A stretch of 64,000 nt of DNA, from assembly GCA_937899715.1 (NCBI GenBank), contig CALCNX010000029.1, positions 1-64,000 of the forward strand, in the 5' to 3' direction. This stretch comes from an uncultured bacterium (GTDB taxonomy: Bacteria > Bacteroidota > Ignavibacteria > Kapaibacteriales > UBA4661). The translations under genes and the position numbers were made by a program. The notes under the pieces are model-generated. The model was given only the letters and a program-made list of their open reading frames with translations. It did not search any database and was not told where the DNA came from. Within the stretch, counting starts at the first letter, position 1. The number at the start of each line of letters is the position of its first letter. Positions 25,404 to 34,449 of this stretch are shown here, piece after piece.

Positions 25404-26525
25404 ATGACCACCATCACTCTCGACAACATCACCAAACGCTACGATAATGGCTTTGAAGCAGTGAAGAATCTTTCGTTACGGCTTGAAAGTGGTACTTTTA
25501 CGGTGCTCCTTGGTCCGTCGGGATGCGGAAAAACGACCACACTCCGCATGATAGCGGGGCTGGAAACGATTTCGTCGGGCGACCTCTTTTTTGGTGAAGA
25601 ACGTATGAACGACGCGCCACCTAAAGACCGCGATATTGGAATGGTGTTTCAGAATTACGCGCTGTACCCGCATTTGACGGTGTTCGAGAATATCGCTTTT
25701 CCTCTGCGTTTGCGCCGCGAAGCAAAAGCCTCGCTGGAAGAGCGCGTCCGCACAGCTGCTGAAGCTGTGGAACTGACAGCGCTTCTCGGCAATAAACCGA
25801 AACAGCTATCTGGTGGTCAGCGCCAGCGCGTCGCGCTTGCACGGGCTATTGTCCGTAATCCCCGTGTGTTTCTTTTCGACGAACCGCTTTCCAACCTCGA
25901 CGCGCAATTACGTGTGCAGATGCGCTCCGAAATTACACGCATACAGCGTATGGTCGGGGCAACGGCGGTATATGTGACGCACGACCAAAGCGAAGCAATG
26001 ACAATGGCTGATACAATCGTCGTGCTGAATAAGGGTGAATTGCAGCAGACGGGTACACCACACGAAATCTATACAAACCCGCAGAACCGCTTTGTGGCAG
26101 GCTTTGTTGGCAGTCCGGCAATAAATTTTTTTGAGGGCGAGATTCGTGGTGATGCGGGGCAGCTATCCTTTCAAGAGTTTGGAAGTTCAAACACATTTCT
26201 TCTTCCCGCGCAAGCATTTGTCCACCCTCCGGCGAATCTTTCCACCAACCTTCCGCAAAAAGCGACCCTTGCTATTCGCCCCGAACATCTTCGCTTTACG
26301 TCACTTTCGCCGGAAGCTGCACAATACAGACTTTCAGGCACCATTCAGCGCGTGGAGTTTCTGGGACATGAGCGACTTGTTTACGTGGAGACCAGCCCAC
26401 AAGCGCCGCACAAGATTATTCGCTGCACCGATACTGCACAAATCGTTGAGGTGGGAGCGCATACACAGCTCTTCGCTTCACCCGACTATTGCTATCTGTT
26501 CGGCAGCAACGGCGCAAGGCTTTGA
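25404..26525 (+). CDS. ABC transporter ATP-binding protein, MsmK/UgpC/MalK-like
   Basis: This is the ATPase of a carbohydrate-type importer. The 373 residues contain Walker A GPSGCGKTT (near 37-45), the Q-loop MVFQNYALYPHLTV, signature LSGGQRQRVALARAIV, Walker B VFLFDEPLSNLDA and the switch histidine YVTHDQSEAMTMAD. A C-terminal regulatory OB/TOBE domain (about 240-370) includes LAIRPEHLRF. No permease or binding-protein gene is adjacent, so it may serve a distant importer as MsmK-type shared ATPases do. It is convergent with the 7TMR-DISM kinase, 23 bases apart. Confidence 0.9.
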   Translation: MTTITLDNITKRYDNGFEAVKNLSLRLESGTFTVLLGPSGCGKTTTLRMIAGLETISSGDLFFGEERMNDAPPKDRDIGMVFQNYALYPHLTVFENIAFPLRLRREAKASLEERVRTAAEAVELTALLGNKPKQLSGGQRQRVALARAIVRNPRVFLFDEPLSNLDAQLRVQMRSEITRIQRMVGATAVYVTHDQSEAMTMADTIVVLNKGELQQTGTPHEIYTNPQNRFVAGFVGSPAINFFEGEIRGDAGQLSFQEFGSSNTFLLPAQAFVHPPANLSTNLPQKATLAIRPEHLRFTSLSPEAAQYRLSGTIQRVEFLGHERLVYVETSPQAPHKIIRCTDTAQIVEVGAHTQLFASPDYCYLFGSNGARL

Positions 26526-26548
26526 TGCGGAAGGCTTACCGTACTTTG

Positions 26549-28549
26549 TCAACTCTCTCCTATCGGCAATTCTACAATAAACGTCGCCCCTTTGCCGACT
26601 TCGCTCTCGACCGTAATATGACCGCCGTGCAATTCCACAATCTGCTTTACGATTGCCAAACCGATACCGGACGAGTGCTCGTCGCCCGTCGGGCGGGCAG
26701 AGAGTTTTTGGAAATGCCCAAACACTTTGTTTTTATCGTCGTCGGTTAAGCCCGGACCTTCGTCTTGCACGGAAAAGCGCACAGTGTCTTGCTTGGGGAG
26801 ACTGAGGCATACATGAACGGCTTTACCATGCGGCGAAAACTTAATCGCATTAGAAATCAGATTTTCAATGACCTGCCTTAGACGGGCTTCATCGCCTTTG
26901 ATAACACATTCCTGCGGTATCTGCATCGTGACAGATTGCCCTTTTTGCTCTGCCACGGTGGACTGCATAAACACGACCGCCGCCACCAATGCGCTCACGT
27001 CCATTTCCACACGCTTCAGGGCGATTTTGCCCATCTCTAATGCCGCCATATCAAGTAATTCTTCCACCATTTCAGAGGTGCGCTGCGTCTCCTGAATAAG
27101 TGCATTGAGTGTTTCTGTCCCATCCTGCGAATCGGAACGAAGTTCAGTTCTGAGCGTATTAGCAAGAAGGCGAATGGTGTTAAGTGGGTTCTTCAAGTCG
27201 TGCGAAACCATACTCACCATACGGGTTTTGAAGGTGTTTGCCTCGTCCAACTTCGCATTCATACGCTGTAAAGCGTCGTTCCGCTCGAATAGTGTCGTAT
27301 TTATGGTGTTGAGGTCAACATTTTCTGTTACAAGAAAGCGGGCAAGCTCGCGCTCTCTGCGCAAAAGATTGATGCGCGAAGCCAGTCCCAGCGAAAGCAG
27401 CACCACTTCTAGCGTGGCAGCACTCCTACTACCGTGCCATGTCCAATAGTTAAACGGAACAAGCCCGAAGCCAATGGTGGAGAACACGAAAACCGCTACA
27501 ATCAATATCCCCCACGCAATAAGAAAATAAAGCGCCGGCGCAAAACCACGCCAAACACAAAAAATTGCAGCAGCAAGCGTTATCAATGACGAAACAGCGC
27601 CTAATAGCGAAGCACAAGCAATCATCAGACGATACGGCACGAAAAAGACAGCAACGGCTATCAGAATGCTCACGACTATCAACGCCTGCATAGAGCGGTC
27701 GAGCAGCAGGGAATGTTGCCGAAGCGCAAGAAAATCTCGTGCAAAGAGACTAGCAGTACAGACGGTAATTGCGGCAAAAAATACATACGCCGTATTCGAC
27801 CAAACGGGAGTATTTTGCCAGAAATACTCAAGCGCACTACCATCCAAACACATCTGATACATCACGAATGATGCGAGGTACAACACGTAGAACGAATAGC
27901 TTCTCTCGCGGATAGCAAATGCCAGAAAGAGATTATATGCCAGCATGACGAGCATAATGCCGTAGAACGCGCCGTTTACCGCCCGCTCCCAATATTCTTT
28001 TTGTAAAAGCGCGTCGGGATGCCATACTGTAAGCGGCGCTATCAGCGGTCCCGACGATGCAATGCGAATGTAAACAGTTTGCTCTTCGCCTGCCCGCAAA
28101 TGCAGGTGGCAAAGGAAATACCGATGGGGCATTTCCCGTGAACCATATGGAAACATATCGCCTGTGCGCAGCAGAGAGTACGCCCTGTGTACATTTGGAC
28201 GATAAAATTCTACCGTATCTACTGTCGGATAGCCATATTCAAGAATGAATGTTTCATCAGCCGGATAAGTATTTTTTACCCTGAATCGTATCCAAAACGC
28301 AGAGCTTGTCAGGGTAAAATTCGGATGTTTTTGTACCGATTGCCGAAAAATGCCTTGAAAATTGCCGGAAGCAACATCGTCCACTGTCCATCTGTGGGAA
28401 ACGTCTTCGCAGTATTCCAGCACTAAGCCAAGCGGATACTCGCCTGAACGAGGAGTGAGGCTCACAGGTGCGGAGGCGGCAATCACTTCGGCACTGCCGA
28501 AACAAGCAGCGCCGCAGAAGAACAGCAATATGGCGAGGCGAAATATCAT
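26549..28549 (-). CDS. 7TMR-DISM sensor histidine kinase
   Basis: This membrane sensor kinase probably reads an extracellular ligand, possibly a carbohydrate. The 666 residues have a signal peptide (about 1-24), a 7TMR-DISM extracellular domain (about 30-170, with FWIRFRVKNTYPADETFILEYG), seven helices (about 190-395), a coiled coil, HisKA with the phospho-acceptor His450 (MVSHDLKNPL), and an ATPase domain with N-box LRQVIENLISNAIKFSP and G-boxes DEGPGL and SSGIGLAIVK. No response regulator is adjacent; the lone receiver at 31046 is a possible partner. Confidence 0.92.
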   Translation of the reverse strand: MIFRLAILLFFCGAACFGSAEVIAASAPVSLTPRSGEYPLGLVLEYCEDVSHRWTVDDVASGNFQGIFRQSVQKHPNFTLTSSAFWIRFRVKNTYPADETFILEYGYPTVDTVEFYRPNVHRAYSLLRTGDMFPYGSREMPHRYFLCHLHLRAGEEQTVYIRIASSGPLIAPLTVWHPDALLQKEYWERAVNGAFYGIMLVMLAYNLFLAFAIRERSYSFYVLYLASFVMYQMCLDGSALEYFWQNTPVWSNTAYVFFAAITVCTASLFARDFLALRQHSLLLDRSMQALIVVSILIAVAVFFVPYRLMIACASLLGAVSSLITLAAAIFCVWRGFAPALYFLIAWGILIVAVFVFSTIGFGLVPFNYWTWHGSRSAATLEVVLLSLGLASRINLLRRERELARFLVTENVDLNTINTTLFERNDALQRMNAKLDEANTFKTRMVSMVSHDLKNPLNTIRLLANTLRTELRSDSQDGTETLNALIQETQRTSEMVEELLDMAALEMGKIALKRVEMDVSALVAAVVFMQSTVAEQKGQSVTMQIPQECVIKGDEARLRQVIENLISNAIKFSPHGKAVHVCLSLPKQDTVRFSVQDEGPGLTDDDKNKVFGHFQKLSARPTGDEHSSGIGLAIVKQIVELHGGHITVESEVGKGATFIVELPIGES

Positions 28550-28677
28550 GACTATTGTATGCTCATAGCAAAGTGTCTATCCCGTAAATTTATCATAAAA
28601 TCATTGCAACTCACCTTACGCAAACCCTTGGAGTCCCTTCACTCCGCGAGACCACATCTGTGTTTGAAATCAGTCAA

Positions 28678-29415
28678 TTACTCTTTGCTTAATAGCCTTC
28701 CTACCATCAAAACAATGTAAAGATTGGCGAACAGGCTCTGCAAAACACCGATACCTCTAAACAAGCCACCTGCATTCACATACGGTGTGTCTAGTGTGGA
28801 AAGCGTATAATAGCTGTAATTCACGCAGTGCATATAACCTATAAAATTCGGCTTAATACTCATGTCTAATTCGTTGGTTCCCAAAAGATTAACCAATCCA
28901 TAGATAAATGAAAAAATGAATCCTATATTGAAATAGATACAAGCTGCAGACCATAGGCGATAGACAATTGTATGTTGCCCGGTAAAGATATCTCTCACCA
29001 TAAAAACCATTATGATTGTGAAAGCAATGAGTGAGCCAGCCTGATTAACAAAGCCTAGAATCTTATAGACAGGACTTTCCATATCCATCGGATCAAGTGG
29101 ATTTGAGATTATTAGACCTGTCCAAAAACTTATGAGAAATATTACGAAGGTAGTCCAAATTACAACCTTGCTTTGAGAAAAATGACGAATCATGGAATAG
29201 GTAAACCACGTATATGCCATACCGACAATCGCAAAACCAAAGGTATAGCCGATACTTACTATTGCCGATGTGCTTCTAAGAATAATCTGGAATACAACAA
29301 TTGTATAGACAATTGTGAGTAGTTGAGTAGAAAGCAGGATAATATACCCTCGTTCTGTTTTATTATTTGATTCCAATAGAGAAGGGCTAAGGTTAAATTT
29401 TTCAGTGGCAAGCAT
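28678..29415 (-). CDS. Ion-channel-like multi-pass membrane protein with degenerate pore filter
   Basis: No family is recognised with certainty. The 245 residues contain about six or seven hydrophobic helices. The C-terminal 50 residues look like the pore helix-filter-inner helix unit of two-helix potassium channels: NYSYYTLSTLDTPYVNAGGL, then FRGIGVLQSLFANLY and VLMVGRLL, comparable to the canonical YYSF.TLTTVGYGD...R.L...E...G.LY...LVARL. The TVGYG filter is replaced by TLDTP (about 208-212), so potassium selectivity is not expected. The gene is visibly more AT-rich than its neighbours. It stands alone. Confidence 0.55.
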   Translation of the reverse strand: MLATEKFNLSPSLLESNNKTERGYIILLSTQLLTIVYTIVVFQIILRSTSAIVSIGYTFGFAIVGMAYTWFTYSMIRHFSQSKVVIWTTFVIFLISFWTGLIISNPLDPMDMESPVYKILGFVNQAGSLIAFTIIMVFMVRDIFTGQHTIVYRLWSAACIYFNIGFIFSFIYGLVNLLGTNELDMSIKPNFIGYMHCVNYSYYTLSTLDTPYVNAGGLFRGIGVLQSLFANLYIVLMVGRLLSKE

Positions 29416-29562
29416 AGCGTAGGTCTCGAAAAAGAAAGATCAAGAAAAAACGTTACGGTTTATACAAAGGATTTTCAGCGACAATATACCTATTTTTTTA
29501 ACTGACTGATTAACATGAGGTAGCAAAAGTCAGCTATAACCACAGAGGACGCGAACTCTTTA

Positions 29563-29633
29563 GACTCTTTGGATTGAAGAAGGCTTCAGAAAGGGAAAAA
29601 GAGCTGCTCTGTATCAAAAAAGTCCAAAGAGTC
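29563..29633. repeat. Inverted repeat between membrane protein and tyrS
   Basis: GACTCTTTGGA (29563-29573) and TCCAAAGAGTC (29623-29633) are perfect 11-base arms about 50 bases apart. A small inner hairpin TGAAG/CTTCA lies between, and A- and T-rich tracts adjoin. It sits downstream of tyrS, reading on the minus strand, and may be part of transcription termination. The surrounding 29416-29667 holds no gene. Confidence 0.4.
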
Positions 29634-29667
29634 CGCGTTCTTTACGAAAGACCTAATCAATTACATA

Positions 29668-30888
29668 TCATGCTTTGCGAATTTTCAAAAACTTTCGCTT
29701 ACCGACCTTGAACGTGCGCTCTTCGGTAAGGTCAACCGTTGCAGCAATATCTCCAATGCGCTCTCCGTCAATGGAAACGCCGCCACCTTGTATCAAGCGC
29801 TTTGCCTCGCCTTTAGAAGGGGCGAGATTTGTGAGCGCCAAAATATCTACCACCGTCGTCACAACGGCTGCTTCCAACTCCAGCATAACGCTTTCAATCT
29901 CATCCGGCAGGTCTTTCTTCACAAACATTCTCTCAAATTCATCGAACGATGCTTTGGCAGCTTCTTCGCCGTGATACCGCGCAACGATGCTCATAGCAGT
30001 TTGTACTTTGGCATTGCGAGGATGCAGAGAGCCACTTTCCAAGCCACTTTCCATCGTTTTTATATCTGCTTCTTCAGCAAATGCGCCATAGCGGAAGTAC
30101 CGTGCTATAAGATTATCGGGAATGGACATTGTTTTGCCGAACATTTCGCGCGGGGAATCCGTTAGCCCGATGTAGTTGCCAAGTGATTTGCTCATTTTCT
30201 CAATACCGTCGGTGCCTTCCAGAATTGGCATGGTCAGGATACATTGCGGTTCTTTGCCATATGCGCGTTGGAGTTCGCGCCCTACAAGCAAATTAAACTT
30301 CTGGTCAGTGCCACCAAGCTCTACATCTGCCTCCAGCGCGACTGAGTCGTAGCCTTGCGCAAGCGGGTAGAGAAATTCATGGATGCTGATAGGTTCACCT
30401 GCTTTGTAGCGCTTGCTAAAATCGTCACGCTCCAGCATTTGGGCGACGGTAAACTTCGCCGTAAGCGCAACAACGTCGTTAAAACTCATCGGACTAAGCC
30501 ATTCGGAGTTATACACCAAACGCAAGCGCTCTTTTGAGAGTACGTGTGTGGCTTGCTCAATATAACTTTGCCCGTTTTGACGGGTTTCCTCAATCGTCAA
30601 CGCGGGACGTGTTTTCGAGCGTCCGGTGGGGTCGCCTATCATGCCGGTAAAATCGCCGATGAGCAAAATAGCAGTGTGTCCTAAGTCCTGAAACTGCCGC
30701 ATTTTACTAAGCACCACAGCGTGTCCTAAGTGCAGGTCAGGGCGACTAGGGTCGCATCCGAGTTTGATATGAAGTGGCTTCTGGGTCTTGAGCGAGCGTT
30801 CAATTTTTTGTGCAAGTTCGCTCTCCGGCAAAAGCTCGTGTACGCCGGAGCGGATGATGTCCATTTGTTCGTTAAGCGTTGGGAACAT
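29668..30888 (-). CDS. tyrS: Tyrosyl-tRNA synthetase
   Basis: TyrRS attaches tyrosine to tRNA-Tyr. The 406-residue class I synthetase has the HIGH variant HLGHAVVL (near 52-59), the KMSKS loop EKMSKSLGNYIG, the tyrosine-site stretch LEADVELGGTDQKFNLLVGR and a C-terminal S4 RNA-binding domain (APSKGEAKRLIQGGGVSIDG). Length and the S4 domain fit the TyrRS form found in many Bacteroidota. No T-box or other leader was seen upstream. Confidence 0.96.
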   Translation of the reverse strand: MFPTLNEQMDIIRSGVHELLPESELAQKIERSLKTQKPLHIKLGCDPSRPDLHLGHAVVLSKMRQFQDLGHTAILLIGDFTGMIGDPTGRSKTRPALTIEETRQNGQSYIEQATHVLSKERLRLVYNSEWLSPMSFNDVVALTAKFTVAQMLERDDFSKRYKAGEPISIHEFLYPLAQGYDSVALEADVELGGTDQKFNLLVGRELQRAYGKEPQCILTMPILEGTDGIEKMSKSLGNYIGLTDSPREMFGKTMSIPDNLIARYFRYGAFAEEADIKTMESGLESGSLHPRNAKVQTAMSIVARYHGEEAAKASFDEFERMFVKKDLPDEIESVMLELEAAVVTTVVDILALTNLAPSKGEAKRLIQGGGVSIDGERIGDIAATVDLTEERTFKVGKRKFLKIRKA

Positions 30889-30954
30889 GGGGCTGAAAAA
30901 GGATTGTGTGTTGAGTTACTTAAATTCAAATTGGAATGAAGCGGGGAAATTTTC

Positions 30955-31002
30955 ACAAAAAAACGCTTCATGCAAGACCTCTACAAGTCCGCATAAAGCG
31001 TT
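30955..31002 (-). terminator. Terminator after response regulator (minus strand)
   Basis: Twelve-base arms (AACGCTTCATGC at 30962-30973; GCATAAAGCGTT at 30991-31002) pair with one mismatch. On the minus strand the stem is followed by a run of seven T. It lies directly downstream of the receiver gene. Confidence 0.72.
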
Positions 31003-31045
31003 GTAAAACTACAAAATTTAGCGCCAACGGGATTAAGCCAAATGC

Positions 31046-31408
31046 TTAAATCGTATGTGTTTCAATAGTTTCTATGAGGTCTTCGCGAGAAATAGGCTTC
31101 GCAAGATAACCATCAGCACCTTTAGAAATTCCGGTCAAGAAGTCCGACGTGCCGTCTTTGGCGGTGAGGAAAATAAACGGTATGCCTTTGGTATCGCCAT
31201 CAGAACGAATGTGCTTCAGCACCGTATATCCATCCATTTCGGGCATCATAATATCGCAAAGAATGATGTCCGGTTTGCCTTCTTTGGCAAGTTCAATGCC
31301 TTTGGAGCCGCTATTTGCCTCGACAACGTTGTATTTTGCCTCGTACAAAAAGCGCTTGAGCAATGAACTTACTCGAATATCGTCGTCAATAAGGAGAATT
31401 GTTTTCAT
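31046..31408 (-). CDS. Single-domain response regulator (CheY-like receiver)
   Basis: This 120-residue protein is a receiver domain only. The acidic pocket IDDD (7-10), the phospho-acceptor Asp52 (ILCDIMMPEMDG), the conserved Thr in FLTAKDG and Lys in LAKPIS are all in place, so it should be phosphorylatable. It has no output domain and must act through protein contacts or a phosphorelay. It is monocistronic (own terminator, about 175-base leader). The nearest orphan kinase is the 7TMR-DISM kinase at 26549, but a link is only a guess. Confidence 0.93.
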   Translation of the reverse strand: MKTILLIDDDIRVSSLLKRFLYEAKYNVVEANSGSKGIELAKEGKPDIILCDIMMPEMDGYTVLKHIRSDGDTKGIPFIFLTAKDGTSDFLTGISKGADGYLAKPISREDLIETIETHTI

Positions 31409-31794
31409 AACGGCACCTGCGCCAGATTTAGTAAACTGTGAATCAAAAAGAGTAGAATTATTATTAGTTGCTTCTCTTGCGAGGACTTTGCTATGCCGTT
31501 GCCTTTCAAAGGCTTATGCGCGCTGTTGTCAGTTCACACGATTGCGACAAAGAATTTTTTGCGGCGAATACTTGTACTCTAGCTCAAATATAACGAATTT
31601 TGCAGCAGTAGCGTAGTATCCGAAAGTAACAGATTCACATGACCAAAAGTAACGCAAAACATTTTATGCCTTCACTGTGGCATCAGGGCTTGGTTTGCTT
31701 CCCTTTTAAGAGGCGGTCTTTTTCTGTAACGAGGTAAGATACTCAATTCTTATTTCACTGTCAATCCCTCTTTCAAAAAAATCTCTAAAAAATA
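31409..31794. other. Intergenic region between divergent genes, with a -7-like box
   Basis: These 386 bases hold no credible gene or tRNA. Reading toward the receiver gene on the minus strand, TATATTTG (31592-31585) fits the Bacteroidota -7 form TAnnTTTG, with no clear -33 partner. AAAGTAAC occurs twice about 20 bases apart (near 31625 and 31648). Nothing else was recognised. Confidence 0.35.
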
Positions 31795-33081
31795 ATGATA
31801 AATCGTACTTCTGCCATAACGACCACCACTATTTCGGTTTCACTTGGTATCCTCATCATATTGTTTGCTGCGGGCACGTTTACCCCCTTTTCTCTTAAAG
31901 CGCAAAACGTCGTTACCTTTTCGATGGATATGCATGGTGCGATGGCGCAGCGCTGGCTCGACCCACAAAGAGACCTTGTGGGCGTTCGCGGTTCGATACC
32001 GCCGCTTCGGTGGGATTCCACACTGATTGCCACCGACCCCGATGGCGACAGTATTTACACGCTCACAGTTAAAATTACACCTGCCGGAAAGTACGCAAAA
32101 CTTTTTCACTCCCAGAAGCTTGCCTATAAATTCAAAGTTGAAAATAGTGCAAAACTGAATAACGGCTGGGAAACGGTTCAAAATAGTACACTCCTGCTGA
32201 CAGGCAAGCCACAAACAGTAAAACGTAGTTTTAATACACAAGCGCTTGCACCAACGCCCGGAACACGTTCCCGTAATGTACGCTTGCATGAGCACTTCCA
32301 GCCTCGGACGCTGCTTCAGCGCACACTATCGGTTTATTTGCCCCCAGGCTATGACCAGTCATCGCAGCGCTATCCGGTTCTGTATCTGCACGACGGGCAA
32401 AATATTTTTGACGACTCCACAGCCGCCAGCGGCGAGTGGTATGCCGACGAAATTGCCGATTTGCTCATCAAAAGCAAAAAACTGCCGCCCTGTATCATTG
32501 TTGGTATCAGCACACGTGGCGAAGACCGCATCAACGAATATACGCCCGTTCCTATGCGCCGCTTTGATGGTTTAGGGCGACCCGACGACCTCGGCGGCAA
32601 AGGCACATTGCACGCACAGATGATTGTGGAGGAAATTAAACCCTTCATTGATAGCACGTATCGAACGCTGAAAGACCGCTCAAATACTGCTCTTGGTGGC
32701 TCTTCTTTGGGCGGTTTAATGACAATGTATACAGGAATGGTTTATCCTCAGGTATTCGGGCGACTGATGGTTATGTCGCCGTCGGTATGGTGGGCAAATA
32801 ATTGGATTCTGGCTGCTGCAAAGCAAAATATCAACGATTCTGCTGCAACATCGCTTGAAGCCGCCAACACCCGTATATGGCTTGATATTGGTGATGGCGA
32901 AGGTAAAGAATCCGTCGCCGATGCCCGTGCGCTCAAGAGTTTGCTCCTAGAAAAAGGCTGGAAACTTAGCACTAATCTATCCTATATGGAAGCCAAAAAC
33001 GCTGCACACAATGAAGCAGCGTGGTCGGAGCGCTTCGAGCCGGCTCTGCTCTTCCTTTTTGGTAATTCCTCTCGTAAGTAG
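31795..33081 (+). CDS. Secreted esterase, Fes/EstD-like, with N-terminal beta domain
   Basis: This is a secreted or periplasmic alpha/beta-hydrolase of the putative esterase (PF00756-like) family. The 428 residues begin with a signal peptide (about 1-36, ending SLKAQ). A beta domain of about 120 residues resembles the starch-binding-like modules that precede such esterases (DMHGAMAQRWLDPQRDLVGV...YKFKV). The hydrolase follows, with YPVLYLHDGQNIFDD, the nucleophile GGSSLGG (GxSxxG) and the late DIGDGEG and AAHNEAAWSERF (probable acid and His). It has no T9SS tail. It may act on carbohydrate or siderophore esters; the substrate is unknown. Confidence 0.85.
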   Translation: MINRTSAITTTTISVSLGILIILFAAGTFTPFSLKAQNVVTFSMDMHGAMAQRWLDPQRDLVGVRGSIPPLRWDSTLIATDPDGDSIYTLTVKITPAGKYAKLFHSQKLAYKFKVENSAKLNNGWETVQNSTLLLTGKPQTVKRSFNTQALAPTPGTRSRNVRLHEHFQPRTLLQRTLSVYLPPGYDQSSQRYPVLYLHDGQNIFDDSTAASGEWYADEIADLLIKSKKLPPCIIVGISTRGEDRINEYTPVPMRRFDGLGRPDDLGGKGTLHAQMIVEEIKPFIDSTYRTLKDRSNTALGGSSLGGLMTMYTGMVYPQVFGRLMVMSPSVWWANNWILAAAKQNINDSAATSLEAANTRIWLDIGDGEGKESVADARALKSLLLEKGWKLSTNLSYMEAKNAAHNEAAWSERFEPALLFLFGNSSRK

Positions 33082-33205
33082 CGCCGCCAATAACGGTTCT
33101 TGGCACACCTTTTGAAATGTATCTTTTTCAGCATTCTGTTTTCATTACACTACTTTTTCATCACTAATTTCAAGTTTTCCTCTCATTTCTTATCACCCTC
33201 CGGAC

Positions 33206-34207
33206 ATGAAACGATTCTTCACCACCACTCTGGCGCTCGGCGCAATCATACTCTGCTTGGTCTCAAGCCTCTCAACTACTCAGGCACAACTTTTAGGTAA
33301 CGAGAAAAAAGCAGATGCCGCCAAGCATAGCGAACTAACATGGCATTCCATTACCGACGGTCTCAAACTGGCAGCCGAACAAAAGAAACCACTTTTGGTA
33401 GATTTCTATACGGATTGGTGTAGCTGGTGCAAGGTCATGGATGAAAAAACCTATGCGCACCATGAAGTCGTCAAGAGTCTAAAATCCTCCTTTGTTCTCG
33501 CAAAATTCAATCCCGAAAAAGCATCTGCTTTCGAGTACCAAGGCAAAAAATATACGGGACAAGAATTTGCAAAACTTATTGGCGTAAGCGGCTATCCGAC
33601 CACAGCCTTTCTGAAACCTGACGGAACAAAGATTGATGCACCTGCCGGTTACATTGAGTTTAGCCGTTTCAATACCATGCTGGCTTTCGTGGAAAGTAAA
33701 AAGTATGAAACCGAAAAAATGCGTCTGGAAGAATATATGCTTCAGCAAGATGTGGAGCGCGACCCGAATAATCCACGCTTTCGTCTGAATCTGGCACAAT
33801 ACTACATTGATTCGGTCAATTACAAAAAATCGCTCGAAATTTTTCAATATGTCACCGCAATGGCACCCAAAGACCGCAACGACCTTTTTACACTTCATAG
33901 CGGGCTTGCTTCTACGCAGTACTTTTTTGTAAAAGACTACAAAAATGCGTCGCAGAATTTTCAAAAATCGCTTGCTTATGCCAGTGAACCCCAAAGCAAA
34001 GCACGAGTTTTCCTGCTGACCGCCTTTGCTGAAGCGGGCGACAAACAGCCGAAAGCATCAGTGGAGTATCTGGATAAATTCGTCAAACATTGCAAAGAGA
34101 ATAAACTCGGCACAGACGGCGTACGACAGATGCTGGAGAAAGCACCGCAATTAGAACCGGTACGGACTTCGCAGGAGTTTCAGCAATTCTTGAAAAAGCT
34201 CCAGTAA
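33206..34207 (+). CDS. Exported thioredoxin-fold protein with TPR-like helices
   Basis: This is probably a periplasmic thiol-disulfide protein. The 333 residues have a signal peptide (hydrophobic core 8-22, cleavage near TQAQ), a thioredoxin_7/DsbD-gamma-like domain (about 45-165) with active site WCSWC (Cys72 and Cys75) and the cis-proline loop SGYPTTAF. A C-terminal region of about 160 helical residues contains TPR-like repeats (DPNNPRFRLNLAQYYIDSVN; KDYKNASQNFQKSLAYA). It is monocistronic and closed by a terminator. The partner is unknown. Confidence 0.88.
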   Translation: MKRFFTTTLALGAIILCLVSSLSTTQAQLLGNEKKADAAKHSELTWHSITDGLKLAAEQKKPLLVDFYTDWCSWCKVMDEKTYAHHEVVKSLKSSFVLAKFNPEKASAFEYQGKKYTGQEFAKLIGVSGYPTTAFLKPDGTKIDAPAGYIEFSRFNTMLAFVESKKYETEKMRLEEYMLQQDVERDPNNPRFRLNLAQYYIDSVNYKKSLEIFQYVTAMAPKDRNDLFTLHSGLASTQYFFVKDYKNASQNFQKSLAYASEPQSKARVFLLTAFAEAGDKQPKASVEYLDKFVKHCKENKLGTDGVRQMLEKAPQLEPVRTSQEFQQFLKKLQ

Positions 34208-34240
34208 GGAAAAGTTCAGGTTTATCGAAAAAATCACGCG

Positions 34241-34280
34241 AAAGGCGCACCGTAGCAAAAACGGTGCGCCTTTTCCTTTT
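34241..34280 (+). terminator. Terminator after thioredoxin-TPR gene
   Basis: Perfect 13-base arms (AAAGGCGCACCGT at 34241-34253; ACGGTGCGCCTTT at 34261-34273) with a seven-base loop, followed by TCCTTTTG. Confidence 0.88.
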
Positions 34281-34324
34281 GATTCGTCCGATAGAGTAAG
34301 AGTTTTGGGCAAAAAACGAATTCT

Positions 34325-34356
34325 TTTGAGCAAATCCCACACATTCAGTAAATTTG
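34325..34356 (+). promoter_or_regulatory. Bacteroidota-type promoter of LytTR regulator
   Basis: TTTG (34325-34328), exactly 20 bases, then TAAATTTG (34349-34356) is a full match to TTTG-N19-21-TAnnTTTG. It lies 94 bases before the ATG at 34450 and just after a terminator. Confidence 0.62.
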
Positions 34357-34449
34357 CATTCCTCTATTTATAGTACAATCAACATCTTGCTCTTGCCGTA
34401 CAAGGAGCGTTGGTATCCTCTCATACCCAATAAACTCTGTGCAGAATCC

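Noticed and set aside
31409..31794. tRNA or small RNA gene in the largest plain intergenic gap
   Set aside because: No cloverleaf, GTTCAA-type T arm or CCA end was seen on either strand.
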